NCBI GenBank assembly: GCA_944341895.1 | Contig: CALVMB010000005.1 | Location: forward strand, 1-64,000 | Origin: an uncultured Clostridia bacterium | Lineage (GTDB): Bacteria; Bacillota; Clostridia; Christensenellales; Borkfalkiaceae | Direction: 5' to 3' | Length of the DNA: 64,000 nt | Shown here: piece after piece, positions 51,083 through 61,130 of the stretch | Numbering within the stretch: position 1 is the stretch's first letter | How the letters are laid out: each line of letters begins with the position of its first letter | The notes under the pieces: model-generated | Databases searched by the model: none | What the model saw: only the letters and a program-made list of their open reading frames with translations | What the model was told of the DNA's origin: nothing | Translations under genes and position numbers: made by a program

Positions 51083-53083
51083 TCAGCGAATCAAAAATTT
51101 TGCACAGGCACCGTTGCCCGCATCCTTAACGATGTACGTGATCTGTACTCTGCCTGTCCAGTCCGCAGGCGCATGGTCGCGCAGGCGAATCGGAACGCTG
51201 CCTTTCCCGGGGAGCCCGAGGCTCACCTTTTTCGATACGGCTCCGCCCGAGCCGAACGGAACAGACTGATCGAACCCAAATCCTTCAAAGTGATACAGCA
51301 CCGCATCCGCATACCCGCCGCCGCTCAGTTCATAATCGACGCGGAAGCCAAGCGTTGCGGCCGCAGACGGTTGCGCATCGCCCCAAACATCATACTGCAT
51401 GCAGAATTCGACATCCCGACAATCATCCAACGTCACGCTGACCGCGCTCTTGCCGACCGCGTTATCACTCATGCCGACATACGCACTCCCGCTGCTCTGC
51501 ACATAATCCGACCAAGGAGCGCCGTCACGCCGTTCCGGATACCAATAGTCGGTGCGAAGATATGTCCCTTTGCTTACGCGGTAATCGTTATCCGCGGCAG
51601 TCCCGTCCGCATCGTTGAACTCAAAATACGCCGTTGCGTTCGGAGCAAGTTCGACGGTAATATACAGCCCGTCCGCACAGGGCATGTTTTCCTGTTTTGC
51701 CAGAACATACGGCAGATTGGAAGAGCGATACGTCTTGTGCACGTCATCGGCAATATACAGGGTCGCATCGGCGGAAGCGAAGGGCAGATCGGTCGCCCGC
51801 AACGTGATTTCGCGCGTGATCCCGGAAGCGTTACACAGCAAAATCCCCGCTCTGCCGTCGTCGGCACCCGCATACGACAGAATGCCTTCCGCCTCAATCC
51901 CGCAATCGATGCGATCTACGGGAAGACGGGCAAACATCCACAACGCATAGTACGCAGGATACCGCTCGTACGAAAGTCCGTTGATGAGTTCGTACGATAA
52001 TTTATCATTCTTTTCCCCGACCAGCGCCGCCCAGTTGATGCTCGTCACGTCGCCGGCCGCCAGCAGATCGTCCATCGCCCTGAACATATACGGCACGATC
52101 TCTGCGGACATGTATTTTTCGGTCGTACCGGCGATGTATACGTTATATTCGTTGATATGCGTCTGCACCGTTTCCAGAGCAGGATACAAACCTGTTGCCA
52201 GATACCCGTTCAGAACGTCGCGGTAACTGTTCAGATAATATGAAAAACTGTCTGCCCCCAGATCTTCCGTCTCGCCGTCGTGCCCGTAATAATGCCAGGA
52301 AAACGCATCGGCAAGGCAATCGCCGTACGTGCGTTCGATGAAATACGCCAAATCGGTCATCTGTTTGGATTCATCCCCGATCTTGCGCGTGCGCATGGCA
52401 GTCGCGCGCTCATTCATCCATGCGGCAGACATGCCGACCAGAAAGGCATCGGGATCCGCCGCGCGCACGCCGCGGGCGCCTGCGAGATAGGTTTCCGTAT
52501 AATCCTCCCAGTCCCCCGTAAAAAACGCGCTGTTGTCCGGTTCGTTCCAGATCTCGTAAACCGCGTTGTATCCGTTGCGTTCCACCGTCTGCACCAGATT
52601 GCGGACAAATGTCTCATATTTTTCGCTGTCCGGCGTATTTTTCCAATTTCCGTTGACACGGCTGTAATCGGGCCCGTAACAGATCGAAAGATACGGCTGC
52701 ACATGATTTTGTTCCAGCGCCGTAAGCAACTTAAACACGCTCGCATATTCGGCGTCCGTTGAACCGTCCGTCAGCCTGCCGATCTCGTAACCGATACTCT
52801 TGTATTCGGTGCCGATCCCCATGCCGATGCGCAAGTTTTCGGACATCACGTCTTCGATCGCCGGAACGACCGTAAGCATCTCTTCGTCAAACGCGCCGGG
52901 AGAAGTGCCTGCCCATGTCCAATCCGAAGTAAACATGTCGAACTTTTTTACGTTCTGCGGCAACGTTCCGCTCTTCTGTGCAAAACTGACCGTAAATTCT
53001 TCTTTTTTCACCGATCCGCCCCCGCAAGCAACCAACGGCACACAAAACAGCACCGCAAGAAAGATTGCCCAAAACTTTTTCAT
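51083..53083 (-). CDS. Secreted lipoprotein glycosidase, GH39-like
   Basis: A 666-aa lipoprotein (lipobox VPLVAC, Cys20). It has a clan GH-A TIM barrel at about 45-400 with the acid/base Glu181 in VYEIWNEPDNSAFF and a likely nucleophile Glu312 in HINEYNVY, as in GH39 and related beta-xylosidases or hydrolases. A beta-sandwich accessory region follows (about 410-510) and then a C-terminal carbohydrate-binding-like domain (about 520-666). The exact family and substrate are not certain. It overlaps the preceding 200-aa gene by 4 nt. Confidence 0.82.
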   Translation of the reverse strand: MKKFWAIFLAVLFCVPLVACGGGSVKKEEFTVSFAQKSGTLPQNVKKFDMFTSDWTWAGTSPGAFDEEMLTVVPAIEDVMSENLRIGMGIGTEYKSIGYEIGRLTDGSTDAEYASVFKLLTALEQNHVQPYLSICYGPDYSRVNGNWKNTPDSEKYETFVRNLVQTVERNGYNAVYEIWNEPDNSAFFTGDWEDYTETYLAGARGVRAADPDAFLVGMSAAWMNERATAMRTRKIGDESKQMTDLAYFIERTYGDCLADAFSWHYYGHDGETEDLGADSFSYYLNSYRDVLNGYLATGLYPALETVQTHINEYNVYIAGTTEKYMSAEIVPYMFRAMDDLLAAGDVTSINWAALVGEKNDKLSYELINGLSYERYPAYYALWMFARLPVDRIDCGIEAEGILSYAGADDGRAGILLCNASGITREITLRATDLPFASADATLYIADDVHKTYRSSNLPYVLAKQENMPCADGLYITVELAPNATAYFEFNDADGTAADNDYRVSKGTYLRTDYWYPERRDGAPWSDYVQSSGSAYVGMSDNAVGKSAVSVTLDDCRDVEFCMQYDVWGDAQPSAAATLGFRVDYELSGGGYADAVLYHFEGFGFDQSVPFGSGGAVSKKVSLGLPGKGSVPIRLRDHAPADWTGRVQITYIVKDAGNGACAKFLIR

Positions 53084-53682
53084 GCCGCACCTCCCAAGTC
53101 GATCCGAATATCCAGCACGCAGTTATCGTTGCTCTGATTGGTACGCGAATTGATGACGAAATACAACATATCCCCCTCCTGCACCTGCGTCTCATACGTC
53201 AGCGTATGGACCGTGATCTCGGTATCGACGATCATCTCGGAAAAAAGCAACTCTTCCGCATCGGTAAAACTGTTGCAGTACGAATAATACCAGACCCCGT
53301 CCTGTCCGATGCCGAAACCTTCGGGCGGATGCCGATAGATCGTCGAACTGACGGACAGCGTGCAGGTTTTCGGCACCGAAAACCCGACGGCGATCTCACT
53401 GTTCAGCCCCGGAATGGAATCGTACACCGACAACCTGGACCAATAATCTTCGCCGCGGTATTCGCCAAAATCTTCATGATACGTCATCGGTTTGAACCCT
53501 TCCGCGGAATCCCCGAAAAGATACCACCAACCTCTGTATCCCTGCCGATCGGAGAAATCCTGCACAAATCCGTACGAATCCAAAACTTCTTGTTCTCCGC
53601 TTGCCGCGTCTTTACATGCGTAAAAACACAGGACGGTCAGGAGCAGGATCCCCGCCGTAAAAAACGCTCCTATCCTTTTCAT
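53080..53682 (-). CDS. Small lipoprotein with the shared beta-sandwich module
   Basis: A 200-aa lipoprotein (lipobox VLCFYAC, Cys23). Nearly all of the mature part is one module opening FSDRQGYRGWWYLFGDSAEG then FKPMTYHE and closing VQEGDMLYFVINSRTNQSNDN. The same pattern occurs twice in the 469-aa neighbour and once in the 809-aa protein. A glycan-binding accessory role is inferred. Start and stop overlap both neighbours by 4 nt, so it is firmly within the operon. Confidence 0.8.
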   Translation of the reverse strand: MKRIGAFFTAGILLLTVLCFYACKDAASGEQEVLDSYGFVQDFSDRQGYRGWWYLFGDSAEGFKPMTYHEDFGEYRGEDYWSRLSVYDSIPGLNSEIAVGFSVPKTCTLSVSSTIYRHPPEGFGIGQDGVWYYSYCNSFTDAEELLFSEMIVDTEITVHTLTYETQVQEGDMLYFVINSRTNQSNDNCVLDIRIDLGGAA

Positions 53683-55088
53683 TTTTTTCTCTCCTTTTTC
53701 CTGTGTATCAGCACCGCCGCGACGGCGATGCCCGCCGCCGCGAGCACGGCAACGGAAATGCCGATATAAAGCGCCGCATTTTGCTTTGAAGGCGGCTTAC
53801 CGCTTGAAAACTGCAGGTCATATCCGTCCTGCCCGACGATCGTCACGCCGTACAATTCCGCATCGTTTCCGGCGAGATTGCCGAGGCAGGCAAGGAGCGC
53901 ATCGTTCGCAAGGCGATCTGTCCCCTGCCGTTCCCAACGGACGACGCAGCGAAAGGATACGCCGTCCCAGCCGTTATTGCAATACTGCCCGGAGGATAAA
54001 TAGAAAACGATGGTATCACCCTGTTTCACCTCCAACTCCTCCAGGGAATCCGGCAAGACAGCCTGCCCCGTTGCCGCCGAGAAATCGTGCGAGAACAGGA
54101 CTTCCTCGTTTTTGAGGATCTGCGCGGTCGCTCCGTCGCCGCCGCCGAGCACCTTGACGACGGTGCCGTCCAGCGCGACCGTACCATCGCTCTCTGCGAC
54201 CCAAATGCGGAGCACGCCCGCACGGCTGCCGGCATTCATATAGTCCGCATAGATGTCCTGGTAATCTTCCGGTCCGTACCAATGCGGCGCCGGGACCAGG
54301 TCCGTAGGACCGTATTCCATCAATTTATACCGCTTCGGCGAACCGTAAGCATAAAACCATCCGTCCGCGCCCTGCACGTCGGAATACGATGCCATCCAAT
54401 CCGTCTGCTCGGCTATGCCCGTCTGATCCAAGCCCGCCTGTGCGCCGGGATCGTCCGCGTTTTCCGTAAATTCGGCGCCGAAACAGATGCCCGTCGTATC
54501 CCACGCCCCGTCGATGATCTGATTGACTTCAATAAAAAACATCTCGCCTGAACGCACTTCGTAGACGCTTTCACGGTCGATATAAATCGCAAAATCGTCG
54601 TCGAACGCCTGTGAATACAGCGTCTGCGGCGCATCGCTTGCCGAAGATTTGCGGTAGACGGATATACGCACGCCGTCGCGCGTCGTCGCATCGTGATCGG
54701 CATACGCATAGCGATTGTATACCTTCCCCGAAAAGCGCACCGTCCCGTTGTGCGGGGCTTGCCACATCAGCAGCGCATTGTCCGCATCCGGGCAGAATTC
54801 ATGCCTGTCGTAAACAAAATTATTTGTGCGCAGCGCTGTGTATTTGGAAACCGCCCCGACCGTGCCCTGCTCCATGGCGTAATATTCCCGAATGTCGCCG
54901 TACAGCACATAGCGGTTATCCTCCCCCTGCGATGCAGGCGCGGCATAGGTCAGCGCCGAAACGTCATACGCCGTTTCCGTCATAAATCCGTCCTGCTCCG
55001 CCGCCGAAACCGGAACGGAAAACACAGTCGGAAGACACAGCAGCAACGACAGTAAAAAGCATGTCTTTTTTATCTTTCTCTCAGGCAT
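53679..55088 (-). CDS. Membrane-anchored surface protein with two beta-sandwich modules
   Basis: A 469-aa exported protein. It has a signal peptide (about 1-29), module A (about 35-205; YVLYGDIREYYAMEQG, ALLMWQAPHNGTVRFSGKVY, YEVRSGEMFFIEVN) and module B (about 225-385; VQGADGWFYAYGSPKRYKLM, EVKQGDTIVFYLSSGQYCN). It ends in a C-terminal helix and the basic tail HRKKERKK. There are no catalytic motifs. ATG 55088 follows GGGAGG that lies inside the end of the solute-binding protein gene (8-nt overlap). Probably a surface glycan-binding protein. Confidence 0.83.
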   Translation of the reverse strand: MPERKIKKTCFLLSLLLCLPTVFSVPVSAAEQDGFMTETAYDVSALTYAAPASQGEDNRYVLYGDIREYYAMEQGTVGAVSKYTALRTNNFVYDRHEFCPDADNALLMWQAPHNGTVRFSGKVYNRYAYADHDATTRDGVRISVYRKSSASDAPQTLYSQAFDDDFAIYIDRESVYEVRSGEMFFIEVNQIIDGAWDTTGICFGAEFTENADDPGAQAGLDQTGIAEQTDWMASYSDVQGADGWFYAYGSPKRYKLMEYGPTDLVPAPHWYGPEDYQDIYADYMNAGSRAGVLRIWVAESDGTVALDGTVVKVLGGGDGATAQILKNEEVLFSHDFSAATGQAVLPDSLEELEVKQGDTIVFYLSSGQYCNNGWDGVSFRCVVRWERQGTDRLANDALLACLGNLAGNDAELYGVTIVGQDGYDLQFSSGKPPSKQNAALYIGISVAVLAAAGIAVAAVLIHRKKERKK

Positions 55089-56844
55089 ACAATGCCTCCC
55101 AAAAATCCTGATACAGATCGCGATACTCATTCACGTATGCATCGTTCAATTCTTCCACGATCTCTTTCCCGTGCCAATTCTCATTGTAAGCGGTGACAAA
55201 ATCCTTCCAATCCGACTCATACGCCGCATTGTAATTGCCGTACAGTGCCGACCAGTCCGAATCCCCGACCGCAAAGCCCCGTTTGTTCGCACCGTTATAA
55301 ATGCTTGCGTCTTTGATCATTCCCACACAGTATTCCATCGCATTGTTGGACGCCGCAAAATCGTATTCGGTGTAACTTTCCGTCTGCAACAGGCTGAACG
55401 GATCGTGTTTCCGATTCTGTTTCGCGTTTTCTAAAAAGCCGCTGATCTCCTCATAATTGGACTGATACGGGCTTTTGTACGCATACATCCAATTGACCAG
55501 GGAACCCAAAGGGAACGCGTTGTCATATGTTTCCAGCGTATAATTAAAGCCGTTCGGGTCCTTTCCGAGAAGGCTGACGCGCTCCCCGTTTTCAACTTTA
55601 TAATGCACGCCTTCCACGCCCCAGGTAAACAGTTCTTCCGCTTCGTCGCTCAGAAGATAATCCAGCAGGCCCAGGGCGAGCCCGATCTTGCGCTCGCTCA
55701 GGTTGCCGCTGATGCTGACGCCGTCCCAGAACCCGGGATCGCTGCGCAGACCGCGCTGTCCGAATTCGCCCGCGGGCGGTACGATGCAGGTAAACATCGT
55801 CTTTGCCGTTTCCATATCCACGCCGTACGTCTGCATGAAACTGCCTAAAACGGTATTGTAATAGCAATTTTCCACGTAGATCCCGATATTTCCCTGAATA
55901 AAATCGGTGCGGCAATCCGCTTCGGACAGCGTGATGTAATCGGGGTCCATGATCCCTTCCTGATACAGTTTATTGATAAAAGAAATGCTCTTTTTGGAAC
56001 CTTCCGCGACCCAACTTGAAGCGATACCGCCCTTTCCGTCCTCGACATACCCCCAATAGGTGGAATCATGCACGCCCGCCGAACTCATCGCTTCAAAGAT
56101 CCAGTTGTTATACCACATATTGGCCGAGCAGCAGGAATATCCGTAAGTGTTGTTCACGCCGTCCCCGTCCGGATCGTAAAAAGTAAACGCATACGCGAGA
56201 CGATAAAATTGCGTCAGCGTTTCCGGAACGGAAAACCGGTACTGTGCGTATGCATCCGGATCCGCCGCATATTCGGCCGCCGCGGCAATGCCTTCCGCAG
56301 CCAGGATGTCGCCCAATTTTTTGTTCAGATTTTCGATCCAGTCGGTACGTATGTACATCACATGGATCGGATCGACGGCAATGGGGATCGCATAATGCCC
56401 ACCGCGCGCATAACTGAGCGTTTCCGATAAAAAGTCGAACTGCTGCAGGCGCGCATAAATGTTCGGATATTCCGTTTCGGAGACGTAGTCGTTGAAATTG
56501 ATGATCGCGCCGTCGCGGATCCAGCGGCGATACCGCGAAGGCGTATCCCATGCCGTGGAAACAAAGACATCCGGCAGATCTTCGGACGCATACAGCATGT
56601 TCAGCTTCTCGTCATAGGCGGCATTGCTGATGCTCATGACGGTAATATCCACGCCCGTCGCTTCCTTCACCGCTTTATAGAGTGCCGTCCCCTGTTTTTT
56701 GGCGGTGTTGACCTGCGACATGTCCCAACGCGCGATCTCCAACGTGTTGGTTCCGTCGTCCTTTTTGCCGCCGCATGCGGCAAATACGGCTGCCGCCAGC
56801 AAAGCGGCAAGTACAACGCAAAGAATCCTTACCTTTCGTTTCAT
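55081..56844 (-). CDS. ABC transporter solute-binding lipoprotein (carbohydrate type)
   Basis: A 587-aa lipoprotein (lipobox AVFAAC, Cys24) of the large LplA/YtcQ-type extracellular binding proteins. The early segments LPDVFVSTAW and GGHYAIPIAVDPIHVMYIRTDW are typical of the family, which binds oligosaccharides for CUT1 permeases. It sits directly downstream of two permease genes. No ATPase is encoded here, so a shared MsmX-type ATPase elsewhere is expected. Confidence 0.93.
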   Translation of the reverse strand: MKRKVRILCVVLAALLAAAVFAACGGKKDDGTNTLEIARWDMSQVNTAKKQGTALYKAVKEATGVDITVMSISNAAYDEKLNMLYASEDLPDVFVSTAWDTPSRYRRWIRDGAIINFNDYVSETEYPNIYARLQQFDFLSETLSYARGGHYAIPIAVDPIHVMYIRTDWIENLNKKLGDILAAEGIAAAAEYAADPDAYAQYRFSVPETLTQFYRLAYAFTFYDPDGDGVNNTYGYSCCSANMWYNNWIFEAMSSAGVHDSTYWGYVEDGKGGIASSWVAEGSKKSISFINKLYQEGIMDPDYITLSEADCRTDFIQGNIGIYVENCYYNTVLGSFMQTYGVDMETAKTMFTCIVPPAGEFGQRGLRSDPGFWDGVSISGNLSERKIGLALGLLDYLLSDEAEELFTWGVEGVHYKVENGERVSLLGKDPNGFNYTLETYDNAFPLGSLVNWMYAYKSPYQSNYEEISGFLENAKQNRKHDPFSLLQTESYTEYDFAASNNAMEYCVGMIKDASIYNGANKRGFAVGDSDWSALYGNYNAAYESDWKDFVTAYNENWHGKEIVEELNDAYVNEYRDLYQDFWEALYA

Positions 56845-56897
56845 ACAACGGTTTCTCCTTACTGATTTTTATCTGCTGCGCGCACGATCTGCCTTTT

Positions 56898-57773
56898 TCA
56901 CTCCTTGACGGAGCCGATCATGACGCCGCGCACGAGAAATTTTTGCGCAAACGGTACGATCATCGCGATCGGTATAATGGATAAAATGATCGTAGCCGCT
57001 TCTTTCCCGCTCCGATAGGAAAGATCGGAAGCGCTGTAATCGATGCTGGAAGTTCCGGACAAAATGTTGCGCACTTCCAGGGCAAGCGGATATTTTTCGG
57101 AAGAGTTGATAAAGATCATCGGCCAGTACCAGTCGTTCCATTTATCGACCAGATAAAAGAGACCGATCGTGATCAACGCCGCCTTGGAAAGCGGCAGCAC
57201 AAACCGCAAAAAAATCGTAAATTCGTTGGCGCCGTCCAATTTGCACGCTTCCAGAACGGAATCGGGAACCTGTTTGAAAAAGTTGCGCAAAATGATCATA
57301 TAAAAACTGTTGATCCCGAACGGAATGATCACCGACGCCCAGGAGTCGATCAGGCCCAGCCCCCGCACCGTCAGATAGAAAGGGATCAGTCCGCCCCCGA
57401 AAAACATCGAGATCAGAATGAACGCGAAAAAGATTTTATGCCCGGGCATCTGTGTTTTGGTGAGGGCATATGCGCCGAGAGAGGTCAGAAACAGCGCGTA
57501 AACAATATAGATCCCCGTGATCAGAACGCTTTCCAGAAAGGACAGCCCGATACGCGATTCCAACAGCACGAACGCATACGCGTTCAAGGTGAAATGCCTC
57601 GGGATCACGATCGTGACGGCGGAATAATAATCTCCCTCGCTCGCAAACGAAATGAGGAGCATATGCACGAAGGGATACAGGCAACCGAGCGCAAAGAGCA
57701 ACAATACGGCGCTGACGATGTAATCGAAAGCGTGCGGCGCAAATAATCCTGATTTTTTTCGCACATTCATCAT
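56898..57773 (-). CDS. Carbohydrate ABC transporter permease (LplC/YtcP type)
   Basis: A 291-aa CUT1 permease with six transmembrane helices. The EAA loop is VPDSVLEACKLDGANEFTIFLRFVLPLSKAALITI. The C-terminus QKFLVRGVMIGSVKE is typical of the LplC/YtcP subfamily. The start ATG 57773 overlaps the upstream permease stop (ATGATG), so the two are coupled. Confidence 0.94.
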   Translation of the reverse strand: MMNVRKKSGLFAPHAFDYIVSAVLLLFALGCLYPFVHMLLISFASEGDYYSAVTIVIPRHFTLNAYAFVLLESRIGLSFLESVLITGIYIVYALFLTSLGAYALTKTQMPGHKIFFAFILISMFFGGGLIPFYLTVRGLGLIDSWASVIIPFGINSFYMIILRNFFKQVPDSVLEACKLDGANEFTIFLRFVLPLSKAALITIGLFYLVDKWNDWYWPMIFINSSEKYPLALEVRNILSGTSSIDYSASDLSYRSGKEAATIILSIIPIAMIVPFAQKFLVRGVMIGSVKE

Positions 57774-58714
57774 TCGTACATCCCCTGCCCGGTAAGTTTT
57801 TTGACCAAAGTATTGCACCCCAGCAACAGCACGATATTGACCACCGCCTTAAACAGACCGAGAGCCGCCGCACGCTCGTACTCGCCCGAACCGATGCCCA
57901 ACCTGTAAATGTAGGTATCCAAGATATCCGCCACGTTGTACACCGAAGCATTGTACAGGTTAAAAACAGGATCGAACCCTGCATTCATGATGCCGCCGAC
58001 CTGCATAATGAACAACACGACGATGATCGGCAAAATGCTCGGAACGGTGATGCTGCGCATCATCCGCAGCCTCGAACAGCCGTCGATTTTCGCCGCTTCG
58101 TACAGGTCCGCGTTCACGTTCGTGATCGCCGCAACGTAAATGACCGATCCCCACCCGGCATTTTTCCAGATCTCTGCAAAAATCAGCAACACATAGAAAT
58201 ACCGCTCTTCGGTCAAAAAATTGACGCGCTCACCGCCCAACAGCGTGATGATATTGTTGACCATTCCGTTATTGGTCGCCAGCAGGCTGTAAACGATGCT
58301 TGCGATCACCGCCCAGGAGAAAAAGTACGGGAGGTACATCATTGTCTGAATCCCTCTGCGCAACCTGCGGAACGGGATCTCGGAGAGAAACAGCGCCAGG
58401 ATGATCGGGATCGGAAAACAGGTGACCAGTTTGAGAAGGCTGATCACGATCGTGTTGCGAAGCGCACGGACAAAATATTCCTGTTCGAACAGCCAGGAAA
58501 AATTTTTCCAGACAGGATCCAGCCATTCGCTCCCCAAGATACCGCGGCTCGCATAGTATTCCTTAAAACTGATCACGATCCCATACATCGGAAAATACGC
58601 GAACACCAGATAAAAGGCGATGACGGGAACGATCATTGCATAGACTATGCCGTATTCGCGCATCCGTTTTCCAAGCGGTTTCCGCATTGTGTTCGGCGAT
58701 GCCGTATGTCGCAT
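57770..58714 (-). CDS. Carbohydrate ABC transporter permease (LplB type)
   Basis: A 314-aa CUT1 permease. The N-terminal helix and FAYFPMYGIVISFKEY are followed by an EAA loop in LYEAAKIDGCSRLRMMRSITVPSILPI. AAGGAGG precedes ATG 58714, 10 bp after the GH31 stop. It forms the membrane channel with the downstream permease. Confidence 0.94.
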   Translation of the reverse strand: MRHTASPNTMRKPLGKRMREYGIVYAMIVPVIAFYLVFAYFPMYGIVISFKEYYASRGILGSEWLDPVWKNFSWLFEQEYFVRALRNTIVISLLKLVTCFPIPIILALFLSEIPFRRLRRGIQTMMYLPYFFSWAVIASIVYSLLATNNGMVNNIITLLGGERVNFLTEERYFYVLLIFAEIWKNAGWGSVIYVAAITNVNADLYEAAKIDGCSRLRMMRSITVPSILPIIVVLFIMQVGGIMNAGFDPVFNLYNASVYNVADILDTYIYRLGIGSGEYERAAALGLFKAVVNIVLLLGCNTLVKKLTGQGMYE

Positions 58715-58724
58715 GTACGCCTCC

Positions 58725-61124
58725 TTAAAATTCCAGCAACTTTTTGCGATAGATCGACGGTAAAGCAAACGATTGCACGGCGGAAACAAACTCTTCCTCC
58801 GTAGTGCAAGCGTTCAGCCTTTCATAACAGCGGAAAATCTGCAACGTATCCCCGTCGAACCGCGTCAGGCTGTCCAAAGCCCTGTCCTTCCGTTCCTGCA
58901 GCGGAGTTCTCTCGGCAAAACGGACGCAGATTTCGATCGGTGCAGTCCCGTTTTCGTCGACGCGGACGCAGGCGCAGCCGTCCACCCGCACCGCAACCGA
59001 ACTGCCGTTCACCGTTACTGTACAATTTTTGTCCGCGATATTGCGGAACCGCAGCAAAAACGATCGCTCCGCCGGAAGGGAGGCAGCATTCCCCGTAACA
59101 GAAATTTCTACCGTCTGTACGCCGCCGCTCCCATGATTGCGGATGTGTGTGCAAACGCTTGCCCCGTTCTCATCTTCTTCAAAGAGCGTATACTCACCGA
59201 TTCCGTTGAAAACATTGACTTCGACTGAACGCGGCAGGCCGTTTCCCTCCCGCCAATCCTCCGCAAGCACGAACAATCCGCCTTCCCCGGCAAGCACGGG
59301 CATATCGTCCAGCCAGCGATACAGGTCCGCCCACCTCCCGCCTGCGTACGATTCGCCCGTAAACACATCCGTCCATTTCCCGGGAGGAAGCCAGACACGT
59401 TTTTTTGCGATCCCCTTTGCGATCGCCCGCGACGTGATCGGCGCAACGAGCAACTGTCCGCCGAACAGATATTGCCCGCGGCATGCATACGCCTCTTTTT
59501 GCCGAGGCCACGCATAGTACATCGGTTCGATCAGCATGCGCCCCTGCGTATGCGTCCGATGAGCCGCACTGTACAGAAACGGGATCATCCTGTGCCGCAA
59601 CCGCAGATAACGCGCGGCAATGTCCCCGGCTCCGTTCATATAATAGCGCGGCTCTTTCGTCAGCGTCGGAAAGGCGGTGCTGTGCATACGGTTGATGGGC
59701 GAAAACACGCCGAACTGTATGCTGCGCACATAGAGTTCCACATCTTTGCAGCCAAGCATGTGCATGCCGATATCGTGGCTCCACCAACCGAACCCGGCAT
59801 TGCTCGCCGTGGCGGTAAAATACGGAAGATACGCCAGAGACCTCCAACTGATCACGCTGTCCCCCGAAAATCCGACGGGATAACGGTGCGACCCGATGCC
59901 CGCGTATCTGGAAAGGATCAGCCCGTTCCGATGCGATGCCGCATTGTCGAGATAATGGTAATGGTTCAACGCCCACAGCGGATCCAATCCCGCAAGAGCC
60001 GTATGGGTGCCCTGCTGCCAATCGATCCACCAAAACGAGACGCCTTCCCGCTCTGCGGGATGGTGCAAAACGGAAAAATATGCCCGAATGAAAGCATTGT
60101 CCGTAAAGTCGAACTCAACACTTCCGCCTGGGACTGCTTCTTTGTGCATGGCTTTGCACATTGCTTCGTACGGCTCCTCGAAAAACCGCACCCCGTCCTT
60201 CGGGTGTACGTTCAAAGAGACGGCCAACCCCCTTTCACGAACGGCGCGCAGAAACGCACGATGATCCGGAAACAGATTTTTATTCCACGTGTATCCCGTC
60301 CAGCCGTACAGTCCGCCCGTATAGTCGGCAGAATCGTATGAAACGGTCAGCCCCAGTTCCTGTTCGATATGGTTGGAATAATGCCAATCCATATCGACGA
60401 CCGCCACGCTGAACGGGATGCGGTCGGCGGCAAAGCGGTCGAGCATATCCAGATATTCTGTCTGCGTATACGGATAATAGCGGCTCCACCAGTTTCCCAA
60501 CGCAAAGCGCGGCAGCATCGGAGCGTATCCGCTGATCTCATACAACGCCTTTACCGCGCCCCGATAATCATCGCCGAACGCAAACACGTACAGATCGCTT
60601 TCCTGTCGTCTGCGGCGGCAGATCGTTCCGTCGTCCCGCAAAACCAACGAATGCACATCATCCAGCAAAGCGACGCCGCTCCGCGAGCAGACGCCGTTCC
60701 CGAGCACGATCTTCCGATTTTCCGGAACATATATATCCCCGTCGCAAAAATCCAGCGTCCGATAGGTACCGCCCAGATTGTGTTTCCCGTCCAGCGGCAC
60801 ACGCTTCCCGTTCAGGCGCACATGATCCTTGCCGGGATCCGAACCGACATGCAGAGTCGCGCTTGCCGTACGGACTTCGCACCAGTCGCCGCCGCGGCGG
60901 ACAGAAAATGCAACGGGCGAAAAATCGCGCCGCAAAACCGTCTGCGTCGCCTCATCCGTAAACTGACGGCGCTCGTCTCTCTCCACGCGGAACAACCGCT
61001 CCGCCAGCACGGTGATGCGCACAGTTTCAAAATACAGCATGTTTTCTGCCGCCGCCTGCGGCGATGCGCTGAGCCGCAGATAGTTCGGCAGCCCTTGCTC
61101 TGCCGTTCGTTTTGTATTCTTCAT
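58725..61124 (-). CDS. Glycoside hydrolase family 31 enzyme
   Basis: A 799-aa protein without signal peptide, so cytoplasmic. It has an N-terminal beta-sandwich (about 25-195), then a TIM barrel opening PRFALGNWWSRYYPYTQTEY with the AVVDMDWH substrate-binding strand. The likely nucleophile is Asp368 in FWWIDWQQG and the acid/base Asp422 in VGFSGDSVISW; C-terminal beta domains follow. Activity is probably alpha-glucosidase or alpha-xylosidase on imported oligosaccharides. It is first gene of the operon; its -10 box ends 6 nt before the ATG, implying a leaderless transcript, although AAAGG also lies just before the ATG. Confidence 0.93.
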   Translation of the reverse strand: MKNTKRTAEQGLPNYLRLSASPQAAAENMLYFETVRITVLAERLFRVERDERRQFTDEATQTVLRRDFSPVAFSVRRGGDWCEVRTASATLHVGSDPGKDHVRLNGKRVPLDGKHNLGGTYRTLDFCDGDIYVPENRKIVLGNGVCSRSGVALLDDVHSLVLRDDGTICRRRRQESDLYVFAFGDDYRGAVKALYEISGYAPMLPRFALGNWWSRYYPYTQTEYLDMLDRFAADRIPFSVAVVDMDWHYSNHIEQELGLTVSYDSADYTGGLYGWTGYTWNKNLFPDHRAFLRAVRERGLAVSLNVHPKDGVRFFEEPYEAMCKAMHKEAVPGGSVEFDFTDNAFIRAYFSVLHHPAEREGVSFWWIDWQQGTHTALAGLDPLWALNHYHYLDNAASHRNGLILSRYAGIGSHRYPVGFSGDSVISWRSLAYLPYFTATASNAGFGWWSHDIGMHMLGCKDVELYVRSIQFGVFSPINRMHSTAFPTLTKEPRYYMNGAGDIAARYLRLRHRMIPFLYSAAHRTHTQGRMLIEPMYYAWPRQKEAYACRGQYLFGGQLLVAPITSRAIAKGIAKKRVWLPPGKWTDVFTGESYAGGRWADLYRWLDDMPVLAGEGGLFVLAEDWREGNGLPRSVEVNVFNGIGEYTLFEEDENGASVCTHIRNHGSGGVQTVEISVTGNAASLPAERSFLLRFRNIADKNCTVTVNGSSVAVRVDGCACVRVDENGTAPIEICVRFAERTPLQERKDRALDSLTRFDGDTLQIFRCYERLNACTTEEEFVSAVQSFALPSIYRKKLLEF

Positions 61125-61130
61125 ACCTTT

